From Gluconacetobacter johannae (lineage in GTDB: Bacteria; Pseudomonadota; Alphaproteobacteria; Acetobacterales; Acetobacteraceae): a stretch of 64,000 nt of DNA. Positions 37,404-46,478 of this stretch are shown here, piece after piece. The DNA is taken from contig NZ_JABEQH010000001.1 of assembly GCF_014174305.1 (NCBI RefSeq), positions 1 through 64,000 on the forward strand. Direction: 5' to 3'. Position 1 is the first letter of the stretch. Every line of letters starts with the position of its first letter. The notes under the pieces were generated by a model that was not told the origin of the DNA, did not search any database, and was given only the letters and a program-made list of their open reading frames with translations. Made by a program: the position numbers and the translations under genes.

Positions 37404-38441
37404 TCAGCCCGTGGCGCCCTTCTGCGCGATCAGCGCGCGATAGACGTCGAGGTAATCCTCGGCCATGCGGCGGGCGGTGAAGCGTTCCTCGAACCGCTGG
37501 CGGATGCGCGCCGAATTCAGCTCGGGCAGGCGGGCGCAGGCGGTAACAGCTTCGTGTTCGTTATCCACGATCAGGCCGGTCAGCCCATCCTCCAGCACCT
37601 CGGGCACCGATCCGCGCCGGAAGGCCACGACAGGCGTGCCGCAGGCCATGGCCTCGATCATCACCAGGCCGAACGGCTCCGGCCAGTCGATGGGCATCAG
37701 CAGCGCACGGGCGCCCGACAGGAAGGCGGGCTTCTGCTGGTCGTTGATCTCGCCGATCAGTTCCACTCCATCCCCCAGCATCGGCAGGATCTCGTGGTCG
37801 AAATACTCGGCGTCCACCTTGTCGATCTTGGCGGCGATCTTCAGCCTGACCCCCAGCGCGCGGGCGATGCGGATTGCCTTGTCCACGCCTTTTTCCGGGC
37901 AGATCCTGCCCAGGAAGGCGAAATAGTCGCGCGGTCCGGGTTGCGGCGTCAGCAGCTTCTCGGGCAGGCCGTGCAGGACGGTGCGGACATAATGCGCCTG
38001 CGGCAAGGGCAGGCGCTGGTTGTCCGAGATCGAGACGATGGGCACATGCGGGAAGGCATTGAAGACCGGCTGCAGCTCCATCAGGTCCAGCCGGCCGTGC
38101 ATGGTGGTCAGCATCGGCGTGGGCTGGCGGCTGAAATGGGTGAAGGGCCAGTAGTCCATATGGAAATGAAGGATATCGAACTGGTCCGTCACCCGCGCCA
38201 CCTGCTCCATCATCAGCATGTGGGGCGCTATCGGATCGCGGATCGCGGGGTCCAGGCGCAACGCCTGCGGCCAGCAGGCGTTGAGGCGGGCGGAGGTCAC
38301 GCTGTCGCCACTGGCGAACAGCGTCACGTCATGGCCCATGGCCGTCAGTTCCTCGGTCAGGAAGGACACGACGCGCTCGGTCCCGCCGTACAGCTTGGGG
38401 GGGACGGCTTCATGAAGGGGCGCGATCTGGGCGATACGCAT
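37404..38441 (-). CDS. Family 4 glycosyltransferase
   Basis: GT-B enzyme of 345 residues. The N-terminal acceptor domain has IAQIAPLHEAVPPKLYGGTERVV, and the C-terminal nucleotide-sugar domain has FLGRICPEKGVDKAI and the EPFGLVMIEAMACGTPVVA motif with the catalytic EX7E. The start at 38441 (MRIAQIAPL) is set by family alignment. It stands alone, divergent from the ABC exporter. The product is unknown; cell-surface or storage glycans are plausible. Confidence 0.85.
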   Translation of the reverse strand: MRIAQIAPLHEAVPPKLYGGTERVVSFLTEELTAMGHDVTLFASGDSVTSARLNACWPQALRLDPAIRDPIAPHMLMMEQVARVTDQFDILHFHMDYWPFTHFSRQPTPMLTTMHGRLDLMELQPVFNAFPHVPIVSISDNQRLPLPQAHYVRTVLHGLPEKLLTPQPGPRDYFAFLGRICPEKGVDKAIRIARALGVRLKIAAKIDKVDAEYFDHEILPMLGDGVELIGEINDQQKPAFLSGARALLMPIDWPEPFGLVMIEAMACGTPVVAFRRGSVPEVLEDGLTGLIVDNEHEAVTACARLPELNSARIRQRFEERFTARRMAEDYLDVYRALIAQKGATG

Positions 38442-38713
38442 GGGGCAGTTCACTTCTTTCTTGCGCGTGAAAGGGGTAGGGGATGCGACCGTGCGACCGG
38501 GAAACGGCAATTCGATGGCCGCGAGGCAGGGACAGCGATGCGGGGTAATGTTAAACGGGGTTGGAACGACCCCGTTCCGTCATCAACGAGGCGTCGGCCG
38601 GGGTGAAGTCTATCTTTCTTCCCCTTGATCCGGATAGATAACAGGGTCAAGGCGCGGAATTTCCCATCATCCACGATGGCGGGACCGGCCGGCAGCAGAG
38701 AGGGCAGCCGATT
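38442..38713. promoter_or_regulatory. Divergent promoter region with an 8-bp hairpin
   Basis: A stem AACGGGGT (38554-38561) / ACCCCGTT (38569-38576) with a 7-base loop lies about midway between the divergent GT4 and ABC-exporter genes. The rest shows no reading frame worth calling. Confidence 0.35.
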
Positions 38714-40513
38714 TTGGCGAGCAATATCGAGAGCACCATCCCCGACGACCAACTGGTCCGCTACCTGGGCCGGCCGCTTTCCTTTGTCTTCCGGTATGTG
38801 CGGCGTCATGCTGGCCAGCATGTCCTGATCTTCCTCTCGGTCGCGGTGGCGGTTGCGTGCACGGTCGGTGCAACCTACGCCACCCGCTTTCTCGTCGATA
38901 CCATGACCGCGCATGCGGCGGGAGACATGGCGGCGGTCTGGCGGGCGGTGGCGGTTCTGGTCGTCGTGATCGCGTTCGACAACATGTCGTGGCGGGTCGC
39001 CGGCTGGTTCGCCACCTATGCGTTCGTCGCGATCACCGGCGATGTCCGTCGCGACCTGTTCCGCTACCTGACGGCGCATTCGGCGTCCTATTTCGCGGAC
39101 CGCATGCCGGGAGCGATGGCGTCGCGCATCTCGACGTCGGCCATCTCGATCTTCACCCTGGAAAACCTGGCGGCGTGGAACGTGCTGCCGCCCTGCCTGA
39201 ACGTGGCGCTGTCGATCGGGCTGATGGTGACGATCAGCCCGCTGATGGCGGGGGTGATCGTCACCCTGTCGGGCGGGCTGTGCCTGCTGATGTTCCGCAT
39301 GGCGGCCGGCGGCCGGTCGCTGCACCAGCACTATGCGTCCGAGGCGTCCCGCGTGGATGGCGAGATGCTGGACATCATCAACAACGTGGCGCTGGTCCGC
39401 TCGTTCGGCATGACGCATTACGAACGTGTCCGCCTGGCGGACACCATGCGCCACGAGATGGGCGCGCGGGGCACGTCGCTGCGCTACATGGAAAAGCTGC
39501 GCCTGGTCCATGCGGTGCTGACGGCGGTGCTGACGGCCGGCCTGCTGGTCTGGGTGGTCATGCTGTGGCACCTGGGGCGGGCCAGCATCGGCGATGTCGT
39601 CATGGTCACCAACCTGGGCTTCATGATCCTGCACGGCACCCGTGACCTGGCGGTGGCGCTGGTCGAGACCATCCAGCATATCGCCCGCCTCGACGAGGCC
39701 CTGTCGGCCATCCTGGTGCCGCACGAAATGGTCGATTCGCCGGAGGCGCGGACCTTCTCCGGCCCGTCGCGGGGCGAGGTGGCGTTTCGCGACGTGACGT
39801 TCGCCTATCCCGGCGCGCGCCCCGTCCTGGCGCATTTCGACCTGGTGATCGAAGCCGGGTCCCGCGTCGGGCTGGTCGGGCGGTCGGGTTCGGGCAAGAG
39901 CACGATCCTGGCCCTGATCCAGCGCCTGCGCTACGTGCAGGGCGGCGCGATCGAGATCGACGGGATCGACATCCGCGACCTGGACGAGGACAGCCTGCGG
40001 TCGTGCATGTCCGTCGTGCCGCAGGACGTGTCGATGCTGCGGCGCTCGATCCTGGAGAATATCCGCTATGGCAAGCCCGATGCGACCGACGAGGAGGTCT
40101 TCGCCGCCGCCGCGGCCGCCGGCTGCCGCGATTTCATCCAGTTGATGCCCGAGGGATTCGAGACCGAGGTCGGCGACCGGGGCGTGAAGCTGTCGGGCGG
40201 CCAGCGCCAGCGGATCGCCATCGCGCGGGCCTTCCTGCGTAACGCGCCGATCCTGATCCTGGACGAGGCGACCAGCGCGCTGGACAGCGAGAGCGAGCAG
40301 CATGTGCAGGAGGCGCTGGACCGGCTGAAGGTCGGGCGGACGGTGATCGCGGTCGCCCATCGCCTGTCCACCCTGCGCGATTTCGACCGGATCGTGGTCA
40401 TGGACCAGGGGCGGATCGTGCAGGACGGGCCGGTCGGCGTGCTGGAACGCAGCGAGGGACCATACCGCGATTTCCTGGAACGTCAGTCCATGTTCGTCGA
40501 AAGCGCGTTATAG
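38714..40513 (+). CDS. ABC exporter half-transporter (MsbA-like, permease fused to ATPase)
   Basis: Protein of 599 residues. The six-helix transmembrane domain occupies about 20-330 and the ATPase about 350-590, with Walker A GRSGSGKST, signature LSGGQRQRIAIARAF and Walker B ILILDEATSALD. The GT4 neighbour suggests lipid or glycan export but this is unproven. The only start that includes the first helix is a TTG at 38714, preceded by AGAGGG about 10 bases away. Confidence 0.88.
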   Translation: MASNIESTIPDDQLVRYLGRPLSFVFRYVRRHAGQHVLIFLSVAVAVACTVGATYATRFLVDTMTAHAAGDMAAVWRAVAVLVVVIAFDNMSWRVAGWFATYAFVAITGDVRRDLFRYLTAHSASYFADRMPGAMASRISTSAISIFTLENLAAWNVLPPCLNVALSIGLMVTISPLMAGVIVTLSGGLCLLMFRMAAGGRSLHQHYASEASRVDGEMLDIINNVALVRSFGMTHYERVRLADTMRHEMGARGTSLRYMEKLRLVHAVLTAVLTAGLLVWVVMLWHLGRASIGDVVMVTNLGFMILHGTRDLAVALVETIQHIARLDEALSAILVPHEMVDSPEARTFSGPSRGEVAFRDVTFAYPGARPVLAHFDLVIEAGSRVGLVGRSGSGKSTILALIQRLRYVQGGAIEIDGIDIRDLDEDSLRSCMSVVPQDVSMLRRSILENIRYGKPDATDEEVFAAAAAAGCRDFIQLMPEGFETEVGDRGVKLSGGQRQRIAIARAFLRNAPILILDEATSALDSESEQHVQEALDRLKVGRTVIAVAHRLSTLRDFDRIVVMDQGRIVQDGPVGVLERSEGPYRDFLERQSMFVESAL

Positions 40514-40518
40514 GGCCG

Positions 40519-40533
40519 GGCGCGTCACGCGCC
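40519..40533. terminator. Small GC hairpin after the ABC exporter
   Basis: GGCGCGTCACGCGCC folds as a 5-bp stem and 5-base loop 6 bases after the stop codon. No T tract. Confidence 0.35.
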
Positions 40534-40613
40534 GTAAGGCATCCTGTCCCGCCGTCCTGGGCCGGACATCCTTTGATTTGGGCAATTCACAGAGTCACGG
40601 GCATAGCACACGC

Positions 40614-41327
40614 ATGGTAGCAGCAGGCAGGAACCGGCGCGGCCCCCGGACGGCGGGCGCGGCGGGCGAACAGGACGACGCAGGGGGGCGGCGCGCCCTG
40701 AGTGTCGACGCCTACAACCACATCCGCACCGCGCTGATCCGCAGCCGCTATCGCATGGGGCAGAGGCTGGTGCTGCGGCCGCTGGCCGCCGAGCTGGGGC
40801 TGAGTCCGACCCCGGTGCGCGAGGCGCTGCTGCGCCTGGTCTCGGAACAGGCGCTGGAACTGAACGATCGCAACACCGCCGTGGTGCCCGACATCACGCA
40901 GGCGAGCTTCCTGGAAATCCACAACCTGCGCGTCGATCTGGAAAGCCGGCTGGTGCAGGCGGCGGCGCTGCGCGCGGCCCCGGCCGAAATCGAGGCCTTG
41001 AGCGCGCTGAACGATTCGTTCCTGGCGGCCTGCGAACGCCATGACGAAGGCAGCATGGCGGCCTGCAATGCCGATTTTCACGCCCTGCTGGCCACCATCG
41101 CCGACCTGCCGCTGACGGCCAACATCCTGCGTAGCCTGTGGGCGCGCGTGGGGCCGATCTATGCGCTGGCGCGGACCGGGCCACCGCCGCGCGCGTCGGG
41201 CGTGGCCCATCCGCATGACGAATTGCTGGCGGCCCTGCGCGCCCGCAACCCGGAGGAGGCGCGGCAGGCCCTGGTGCGCGATTTCGAATATGCGCGCAAA
41301 TGGATCGAGCCGCTTCTGCCCGCCTAG
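40614..41327 (+). CDS. GntR-family (FadR/FCD subfamily) transcriptional regulator
   Basis: DNA-binding regulator of 237 residues. The winged helix-turn-helix (about 35-95) contains [21 protein letters not shown]. The all-helical FCD ligand domain follows, with the metal-binding Asp/His set partly visible in [13 protein letters not shown] and [10 protein letters not shown]. Such proteins repress catabolic or transport genes in response to organic acids. The ATG at 40614 is used; a TTG upstream is open but unlikely. Its stop overlaps the minE stop (shared CTAG). Confidence 0.88.
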   Translation: MVAAGRNRRGPRTAGAAGEQDDAGGRRALSVDAYNHIRTALIRSRYRMGQRLVLRPLAAELGLSPTPVREALLRLVSEQALELNDRNTAVVPDITQASFLEIHNLRVDLESRLVQAAALRAAPAEIEALSALNDSFLAACERHDEGSMAACNADFHALLATIADLPLTANILRSLWARVGPIYALARTGPPPRASGVAHPHDELLAALRARNPEEARQALVRDFEYARKWIEPLLPA

Positions 41328-41611
41328 GACAGGCCCCCGGCCTCCGCGACCGGCTTGCCCTTCAGTTCGGGAACCTCGATGTCGATTTCCAGCATCGAGA
41401 CCCCGGCGCCACGGTCCATCTTGACCTGGACCTTGTCCTGGTCGACGGAAATGTGGCGCTTGATGACCTCCAGGATTTCCTCATGCAGCTTGGCCAGAAG
41501 GTCGGACTGGCCCTCGCCGGTCGCGCGCTCGTGCGCCAGCAGGATCTGGAGCCGGTCGCGGGCGACGGGGGCCGACGTCTTGCGTCCGAACAGGGATGTC
41601 AGGAAGCTCAT
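41324..41611 (-). CDS. minE: Cell division topological specificity factor MinE
   Basis: Drives pole-to-pole oscillation of MinD by stimulating its ATPase, 95 residues. N-terminal membrane-targeting helix [11 protein letters not shown], MinD-binding segment [12 protein letters not shown], then the dimerising C-terminal domain. ATG overlaps the minD stop by 4 bases. Confidence 0.96.
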   Translation of the reverse strand: MSFLTSLFGRKTSAPVARDRLQILLAHERATGEGQSDLLAKLHEEILEVIKRHISVDQDKVQVKMDRGAGVSMLEIDIEVPELKGKPVAEAGGLS

Positions 41612-42423
41612 GCGACACTCCGCTTGAACAGCCAGTCGAACAGGCCCTTGCGTTCGGTGGGCACGCTGATGTCCAGCTTCTCGCCTTCCAGGCGGCGCAC
41701 GGCCTCGAAATAGGCGCGGGCAGGGGCGCTGTTGGGGTTGGACAGCGTGACCGGCGTGCCCAGGTTGGACGCCCGCAGCACTTCCTCGCTCTCGGGGACG
41801 ATGCCCAGCAGCGGGATGGACAGGATTTCCAGCACGTCCTCGGTCCGCAGCATCTCGCCCCGCGCGGCGCGGGCCGGGTCGTAGCGGGTCAGCAGAAGGT
41901 GCTTGTCGATCTTCTCGCCCTTCTTGGCGCGCTCGGTGGTGCTGTCGAGCATGCCGATGATGCGGTCGCTGTCGCGCACCGACGAGACCTCGGGGTTGGT
42001 CACGACCACCGCCTGGTCGGCGTGATACATCGCAAGCTGCGCCCCGCGTTCGATGCCGGCCGGGCTGTCGCAGATGACCCAGTCGAACTTCTCGCGCAGC
42101 TCGTCCATGACGCGGGCCACGCCCTCGGGGGTCAGCGCGTCCTTGTCGCGGGTCTGCGAGGCCGGAAGGATGGACAGGGTTTCGACCCGCTTGTCGCGGA
42201 TCAGCGCCTGGGCCAGCTTGGCGTCACCCTGCACGACGTTGATGAGGTCGAAGACGACCCGTCGTTCGGCCCCCATGACCAGATCGAGGTTGCGGAGGCC
42301 GACGTCGAAATCGACGACGACGACGTTTTTCCCCGTCTGGGCCAGTGCCGCGCCGAGGGCGGCGGTCGATGTCGTCTTGCCGACTCCGCCCTTTCCGGAT
42401 GTGACAACCAGCACCTTCGCCAT
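41608..42423 (-). CDS. minD: Septum site-determining ATPase MinD
   Basis: Membrane-associated ParA-type ATPase of 271 residues that recruits MinC and blocks polar division. Deviant Walker [10 protein letters not shown] (10-18), and a C-terminal amphipathic helix ([10 protein letters not shown]) for membrane binding. It lies 107 bases after minC, long enough for its own promoter, and overlaps minE by 4 bases. Confidence 0.97.
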   Translation of the reverse strand: MAKVLVVTSGKGGVGKTTSTAALGAALAQTGKNVVVVDFDVGLRNLDLVMGAERRVVFDLINVVQGDAKLAQALIRDKRVETLSILPASQTRDKDALTPEGVARVMDELREKFDWVICDSPAGIERGAQLAMYHADQAVVVTNPEVSSVRDSDRIIGMLDSTTERAKKGEKIDKHLLLTRYDPARAARGEMLRTEDVLEILSIPLLGIVPESEEVLRASNLGTPVTLSNPNSAPARAYFEAVRRLEGEKLDISVPTERKGLFDWLFKRSVA

Positions 42424-42530
42424 ACCATCTGTTCCTCTGTTTGGATTCGCCGCGTGCGGCGTCCCGTGTGCGCGATTCTAGTGGCGGAGTTGTGGCGTCC
42501 GCAACGGGAAAGCGCCACTGTTTCCCTCCG

Positions 42531-43250
42531 CTAATCCATGGCCCGGACGACGATGGTGTCGTCCTCCAGCAACGCCTGCACCGCCCGGCTGGTCAGGGCC
42601 GGGTCGACTTCCTCGGCGATCATGTAGTAGCCGTCGATCGCGACGAGTTCGGCCTTCATGACGGTGGCGAAGATCCGCGCGCCGGCCTGCCCGCCCATGC
42701 CGGCGATGGCCCGGCCGCGCAGCGTCCCGTAGACATGGACCGACCCGCCGGCCGAGATCTCGGCGCCCGAGGCGACCGACCCGATGACGATCACATCTCC
42801 ATCAGGGTACAGGATCGACTGGCCGGACCGCACGGGGCCTTCGACGATCAGCGCCCCGGCCGGGGCGGCGGGCTGGGGGGGCTGGGTGTCTTCGGCCGCG
42901 TCGTCCTCGGGGATCGCGACGGCGCCCGATGCCCGTCCGCCCTCGAAGCTGTCGGGCCAGTCCCATCCGGCGAGGGCGGGCCAGGACCGGTCGCCGCCCT
43001 CGATCCCGATGACGCGCACGCCGCGTTCCAGCAGGGCGGGGTAGAAGTCGGCCAGCCCCTCGGCATCGGCGGACAGCAGGCCGAGATCGAGGATGATCGG
43101 CTTGCCGGCGAAGAAGGACGGCGACCGCGCGATCTGCGCGTCCAGGCCGCGCAGCCAGTCGTCCAGCGCGGCTTCGGGCGACAGGACCAGTGCCAGGAAG
43201 GAACGGCCGCGGGCTCGGATACGGGGCAGCGGGCGGGAGTCGTCTGACAA
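42531..43250 (-). CDS. minC: Septum site-determining protein MinC
   Basis: FtsZ polymerisation inhibitor of 239 residues. The N-terminal domain (about 10-105) ends around a Pro-rich linker (AAEDTQPPQPAAPAGA). The beta-helical C-terminal domain contains GDVIVIGSVASGAEISAGGSV and HVYGTLRGRAIAG, typical of MinC. It is first in a minCDE cluster and divergent from a GST gene. Confidence 0.95.
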   Translation of the reverse strand: MSDDSRPLPRIRARGRSFLALVLSPEAALDDWLRGLDAQIARSPSFFAGKPIILDLGLLSADAEGLADFYPALLERGVRVIGIEGGDRSWPALAGWDWPDSFEGGRASGAVAIPEDDAAEDTQPPQPAAPAGALIVEGPVRSGQSILYPDGDVIVIGSVASGAEISAGGSVHVYGTLRGRAIAGMGGQAGARIFATVMKAELVAIDGYYMIAEEVDPALTSRAVQALLEDDTIVVRAMD

Positions 43251-43414
43251 GCGGGACGGACTTTCGGTCTGCGGGGGAAGGCTCCGTTCCAGCTACCGTG
43301 AGATGCCCGCCCTGTCGAGCCAAAGAGGCCGCGAAGGGCGCCCGGCGGACGAATTCTTCCGCCCGGCGAAGGGAGCCCTTGGCGAAGCGGGGGACGATGC
43401 AATAAAGCGATACG

Positions 43415-44083
43415 ATGCGTATTCTCTATCATCTTCCGCTGTCGCCCGCATGCCGCAAGGTCCGCCTTGTGCTGGGCGAAAAGCGCCTGCCGTTCGAATT
43501 GATGATGGAACGGGTGTGGGAGCGTCGCCCCGATTATCTGGCCGCCAATCCGGCGGGGACCGTGCCGCTGCTGGTCGAGGAAAACGGGCTGTCGATCCCC
43601 AATTCGTCAGTCATCTGCGAGTATCTGGAGGAAGCCTATCCCGACACCCCGCTGCTGGGCCGCACCCTGGCCGAACGGGTCGAGGTCCGCCGGCTGGTCG
43701 CCTGGTTCGACGAGAAATTCGCCACCGAGGTCACGCAGAACCTGCTGCATGAAAAGGTGATGAAGCGGATTTCCGGCCGGGGCAACCCCGACGGCAACGC
43801 CCTGCGCGCGGGATACGCCAATATCCGCTATCACCTGTCCTATATCGACTGGCTGGCGGAGACGCGCAAATGGCTGGCCGGCGGGTCGCTGTCGCTGGCC
43901 GATTTCGCGGCGGCGGCGCATTTCTCGTCGCTGGATTTCATCAATGACGTCGATTGGTCCAAGGCCCCGGCGGCCAAGGACTGGTACGCGCGCATCAAGT
44001 CCCGGCCCTGCTTCCGGTCGTTGCTGAACGACCGGGTGACGGGGATCGTGCCGCCGGATCATTACGCCGACCTCGATTTCTGA
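43415..44083 (+). CDS. Glutathione S-transferase family protein
   Basis: Protein of 222 residues. The N-terminal thioredoxin-fold domain has SPACRKVRLVLGEK and the glutathione-binding NPAGTVPLL and NSSVICEYLEE; the C-terminal domain is helical. The substrate is unknown. It is followed 7 bases later by the YhiN-type flavoprotein, so they are co-transcribed. Confidence 0.88.
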   Translation: MRILYHLPLSPACRKVRLVLGEKRLPFELMMERVWERRPDYLAANPAGTVPLLVEENGLSIPNSSVICEYLEEAYPDTPLLGRTLAERVEVRRLVAWFDEKFATEVTQNLLHEKVMKRISGRGNPDGNALRAGYANIRYHLSYIDWLAETRKWLAGGSLSLADFAAAAHFSSLDFINDVDWSKAPAAKDWYARIKSRPCFRSLLNDRVTGIVPPDHYADLDF

Positions 44084-44090
44084 GCGGCCG

Positions 44091-45287
44091 ATGACCCGAC
44101 CGATGGAGAGCGACGTCATCGTCCTGGGCGCCGGGGCGGCGGGGCTGATGGCGGCGCTGACGGCCGGCCAGCGCGGGCGGCGCGTCACTGTGCTGGACCA
44201 CGCGGCCGAGGCCGGGCGCAAGATCCTGATTTCCGGCGGCGGACGCTGCAACTTCACCAACCGCGATACCGATGCCGGATGTTTCCTGTCCGGCAACCCG
44301 CATTTCGCGAAATCCGCGCTGGCCCGTTTCCGGCCCGCCGACATCCTGGCCCTGGTCGAACGCCATGGCATCGCCTGGCATGAAAAGACGCTGGGCCAGC
44401 TGTTCTGCGACGGGTCGGCGCGGGCCGTCGTGGATCTGCTGCGCGCGGAATGCGACGCCGGTGCGGTGGACCTGCGCCTGTCGCACCGCATCACCGGGGT
44501 GACGAAGGCCGATCGCTTCACCGTCGCGACCGATCGCGGGACGTTCAGCGCCCCGGCGCTGGTGCTGGCGACGGGCGGGCTGTCGATCCCGAAAATGGGG
44601 GCGACCGGCCTGTCCCACGATATCGCGCGGCAGTTCGGCCTGCGCGTGACGCCGACGGCCCCGGCGCTGGTGCCGCTGACCTTCGATGCCGCGACCGGCG
44701 CGTGGATGCGCGATCTGGCCGGGGTGTCGGTGGAGGTCGAGGCCCGATGCGGCCGGGCCCGCTTCCGCGAGGCCCTGCTGTTCACCCATCGCGGCCTGTC
44801 CGGCCCGGCCATCCTGCAGGCGTCGTCGTACTGGCAGGCGGGCGGGGAATTGTCCCTGGACCTGCTGCCCGGACGCGACGCGGCGGCGCTGCTGCGCGCG
44901 GCCAAGCGGCAGCGGCCGAGGGTGGCGGGGCAGACCATGCTGGGTGGCCTGCTGCCGCAACGCCTTGCACAGATGCTGGCGGCGCACCACCTGCCTGACG
45001 GCCCGGTCGGCGAGATGCCGGATGTGGTGCTGAACCGTCTGGGCCAGCTTCTGTCGCGCTGGGTCCTGACTCCCACGGGGACCGAGGGGTACGCCAAGGC
45101 CGAGGTCACGCGCGGCGGGATCGACACCCGGGACCTGTCCTCGGCGACGATGGAGGCGCGGGGGGTACCGGGCCTCTATGCGGTGGGCGAGGCCGTGGAT
45201 GTGACGGGATGGCTGGGCGGCTACAATTTCCAGTGGGCCTGGGCCAGCGGTCATGCGGCCGGACGGGCGCTGGCGGAGCCGGGCTGA
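44091..45287 (+). CDS. HI0933/YhiN-family NAD(P)/FAD-dependent oxidoreductase
   Basis: Flavoprotein of 398 residues. The FAD motif is VLGAGAAGLMAALTAG, with the family signature GRKILISGGGRCNFTN and the C-terminal DVTGWLGGYNFQWAWASG closing the FAD site. The physiological reaction of this widespread family is not established. Start at 44091 with GAGCGG upstream; it closely follows the GST gene. Confidence 0.9.
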   Translation: MTRPMESDVIVLGAGAAGLMAALTAGQRGRRVTVLDHAAEAGRKILISGGGRCNFTNRDTDAGCFLSGNPHFAKSALARFRPADILALVERHGIAWHEKTLGQLFCDGSARAVVDLLRAECDAGAVDLRLSHRITGVTKADRFTVATDRGTFSAPALVLATGGLSIPKMGATGLSHDIARQFGLRVTPTAPALVPLTFDAATGAWMRDLAGVSVEVEARCGRARFREALLFTHRGLSGPAILQASSYWQAGGELSLDLLPGRDAAALLRAAKRQRPRVAGQTMLGGLLPQRLAQMLAAHHLPDGPVGEMPDVVLNRLGQLLSRWVLTPTGTEGYAKAEVTRGGIDTRDLSSATMEARGVPGLYAVGEAVDVTGWLGGYNFQWAWASGHAAGRALAEPG

Positions 45288-45349
45288 CGGACCGGGGCTG
45301 ACGACCGGGTCGCAACAGGGCCGGGCAACGGATACGGAAAGGACACGCC

Positions 45350-46102
45350 ATGTCGATCAACGAAACGGATCGCGTCGCCCTGGTCACGGGGGCCGTGCGG
45401 GGAATCGGGTTGGAAACCGCGCGGCAACTGGGTCGATTGGGCATCCATGTGCTGGTCGCCGGCCGCAAGGCGGGCCAGGCGCAGGAGGTTGCGGCGCAAC
45501 TGCGCGCCGAGGGCCTGCCGGCCGAGGGCGTCCAACTGGATATCGTGGAGGACGCCCAGCAGATCGCCCTCCGGGACTATATCGCGGCGACCTTCGGCAG
45601 GCTGGACATCCTGGTGAACAACGCCGGCATCCTGCTGGACAGGGGCGCGGACGGCGCGGTGCCGCCGCCCTCGGCGACCCCGATGGCGGTGCTGCGCGGA
45701 ACGTTCGATGTCAATGTGTTCGCCACCGTGCAGCTCACGCAGACCCTGCTGCCGCTGATTCTGAAGGCGCCGGCCGGGCGGATCGTGAACCTGTCCAGCA
45801 TCCTGGGGTCGCTGGCCCTGCACAGCGACCCGGAGTCGCCGATCTACGGCAAGCTGACCCTGGCCTATGACATGTCCAAGACCGCGCTGAACGCCTTTAC
45901 GGTGCATCTGGCGCATGAGTTGCGGGACACGGCGGTGAAGGTCAATTCCGCACATCCGGGCTGGGTCCGGACCGGCATGGGGGGCGAGCAGGCGCCGCTG
46001 GACGTCGCCGAGGGCGCATGGACCAGCGTCCGCCTGGCGACCCTGCCCGGCGATGGGCCGACGGGCGGCTTCTTCCATCTGGACCAGACGCTGCCCTGGT
46101 AG
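45350..46102 (+). CDS. Short-chain dehydrogenase/reductase
   Basis: Classical SDR of 250 residues with cofactor motif TGAVRGIG, LVNNAGI, catalytic Ser in LSSILG and active-site YDMSK. The region GPTGGFFHLDQTLPW at the C-terminus resembles carbonyl/plant-type reductases. The substrate cannot be assigned. ATG 45350 has GAAAGGA upstream. Confidence 0.9.
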   Translation: MSINETDRVALVTGAVRGIGLETARQLGRLGIHVLVAGRKAGQAQEVAAQLRAEGLPAEGVQLDIVEDAQQIALRDYIAATFGRLDILVNNAGILLDRGADGAVPPPSATPMAVLRGTFDVNVFATVQLTQTLLPLILKAPAGRIVNLSSILGSLALHSDPESPIYGKLTLAYDMSKTALNAFTVHLAHELRDTAVKVNSAHPGWVRTGMGGEQAPLDVAEGAWTSVRLATLPGDGPTGGFFHLDQTLPW

Positions 46103-46160
46103 GCAACCGGGCGGACCGTCCGGCCGTTCCTTTTTCACCGGTATCGGGAAGGAGGTCATC

Positions 46161-46403
46161 ATGGGCCAACATCGGGCATGGCGCCGCGCGGCGGCGCTGC
46201 TGCTGATCGGCGGGCTGGCCGTCCTGCCCGCGGGGTGCCAGGGCGTGGCCGAGGCGTACCAGCCGCCGCCCGGCCCGGTGGCGGGGTACGGCTATAGCTG
46301 CCACGCCGGGGTATATACCTGCCGCCTGCCGTACCAGGCGCCCCTGGGCGCGCCGTGCAGTTGCCCCGGCCTGGGCGCGCCCTCGTACGGAAACGTGCAT
46401 TAG
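46161..46403 (+). CDS. Small cysteine-rich lipoprotein
   Basis: An 80-residue protein with a near-perfect ribosome site (AAGGAGGT) and lipobox LPAGC (C26). The mature part is rich in Pro, Gly and Tyr and has four further cysteines (C47, C54, C66, C68) in YSCHAGVYTCRLPY and APCSCPG, which could form two disulfides or bind metal. It is unlikely to be a random frame. No family recognised. Confidence 0.7.
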   Translation: MGQHRAWRRAAALLLIGGLAVLPAGCQGVAEAYQPPPGPVAGYGYSCHAGVYTCRLPYQAPLGAPCSCPGLGAPSYGNVH

Positions 46404-46478
46404 CGCATCCGGATTTTCCGTCGGGGCGGCCGGCATGGTATCTGACGGGCGTCACAGGAGACGGGTGGGCGCAAGAGC

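Noticed and set aside
38450-40360. 636-residue minus-strand frame
   Set aside because: Antisense to the ABC exporter; His/Arg/Gln-rich shadow composition.
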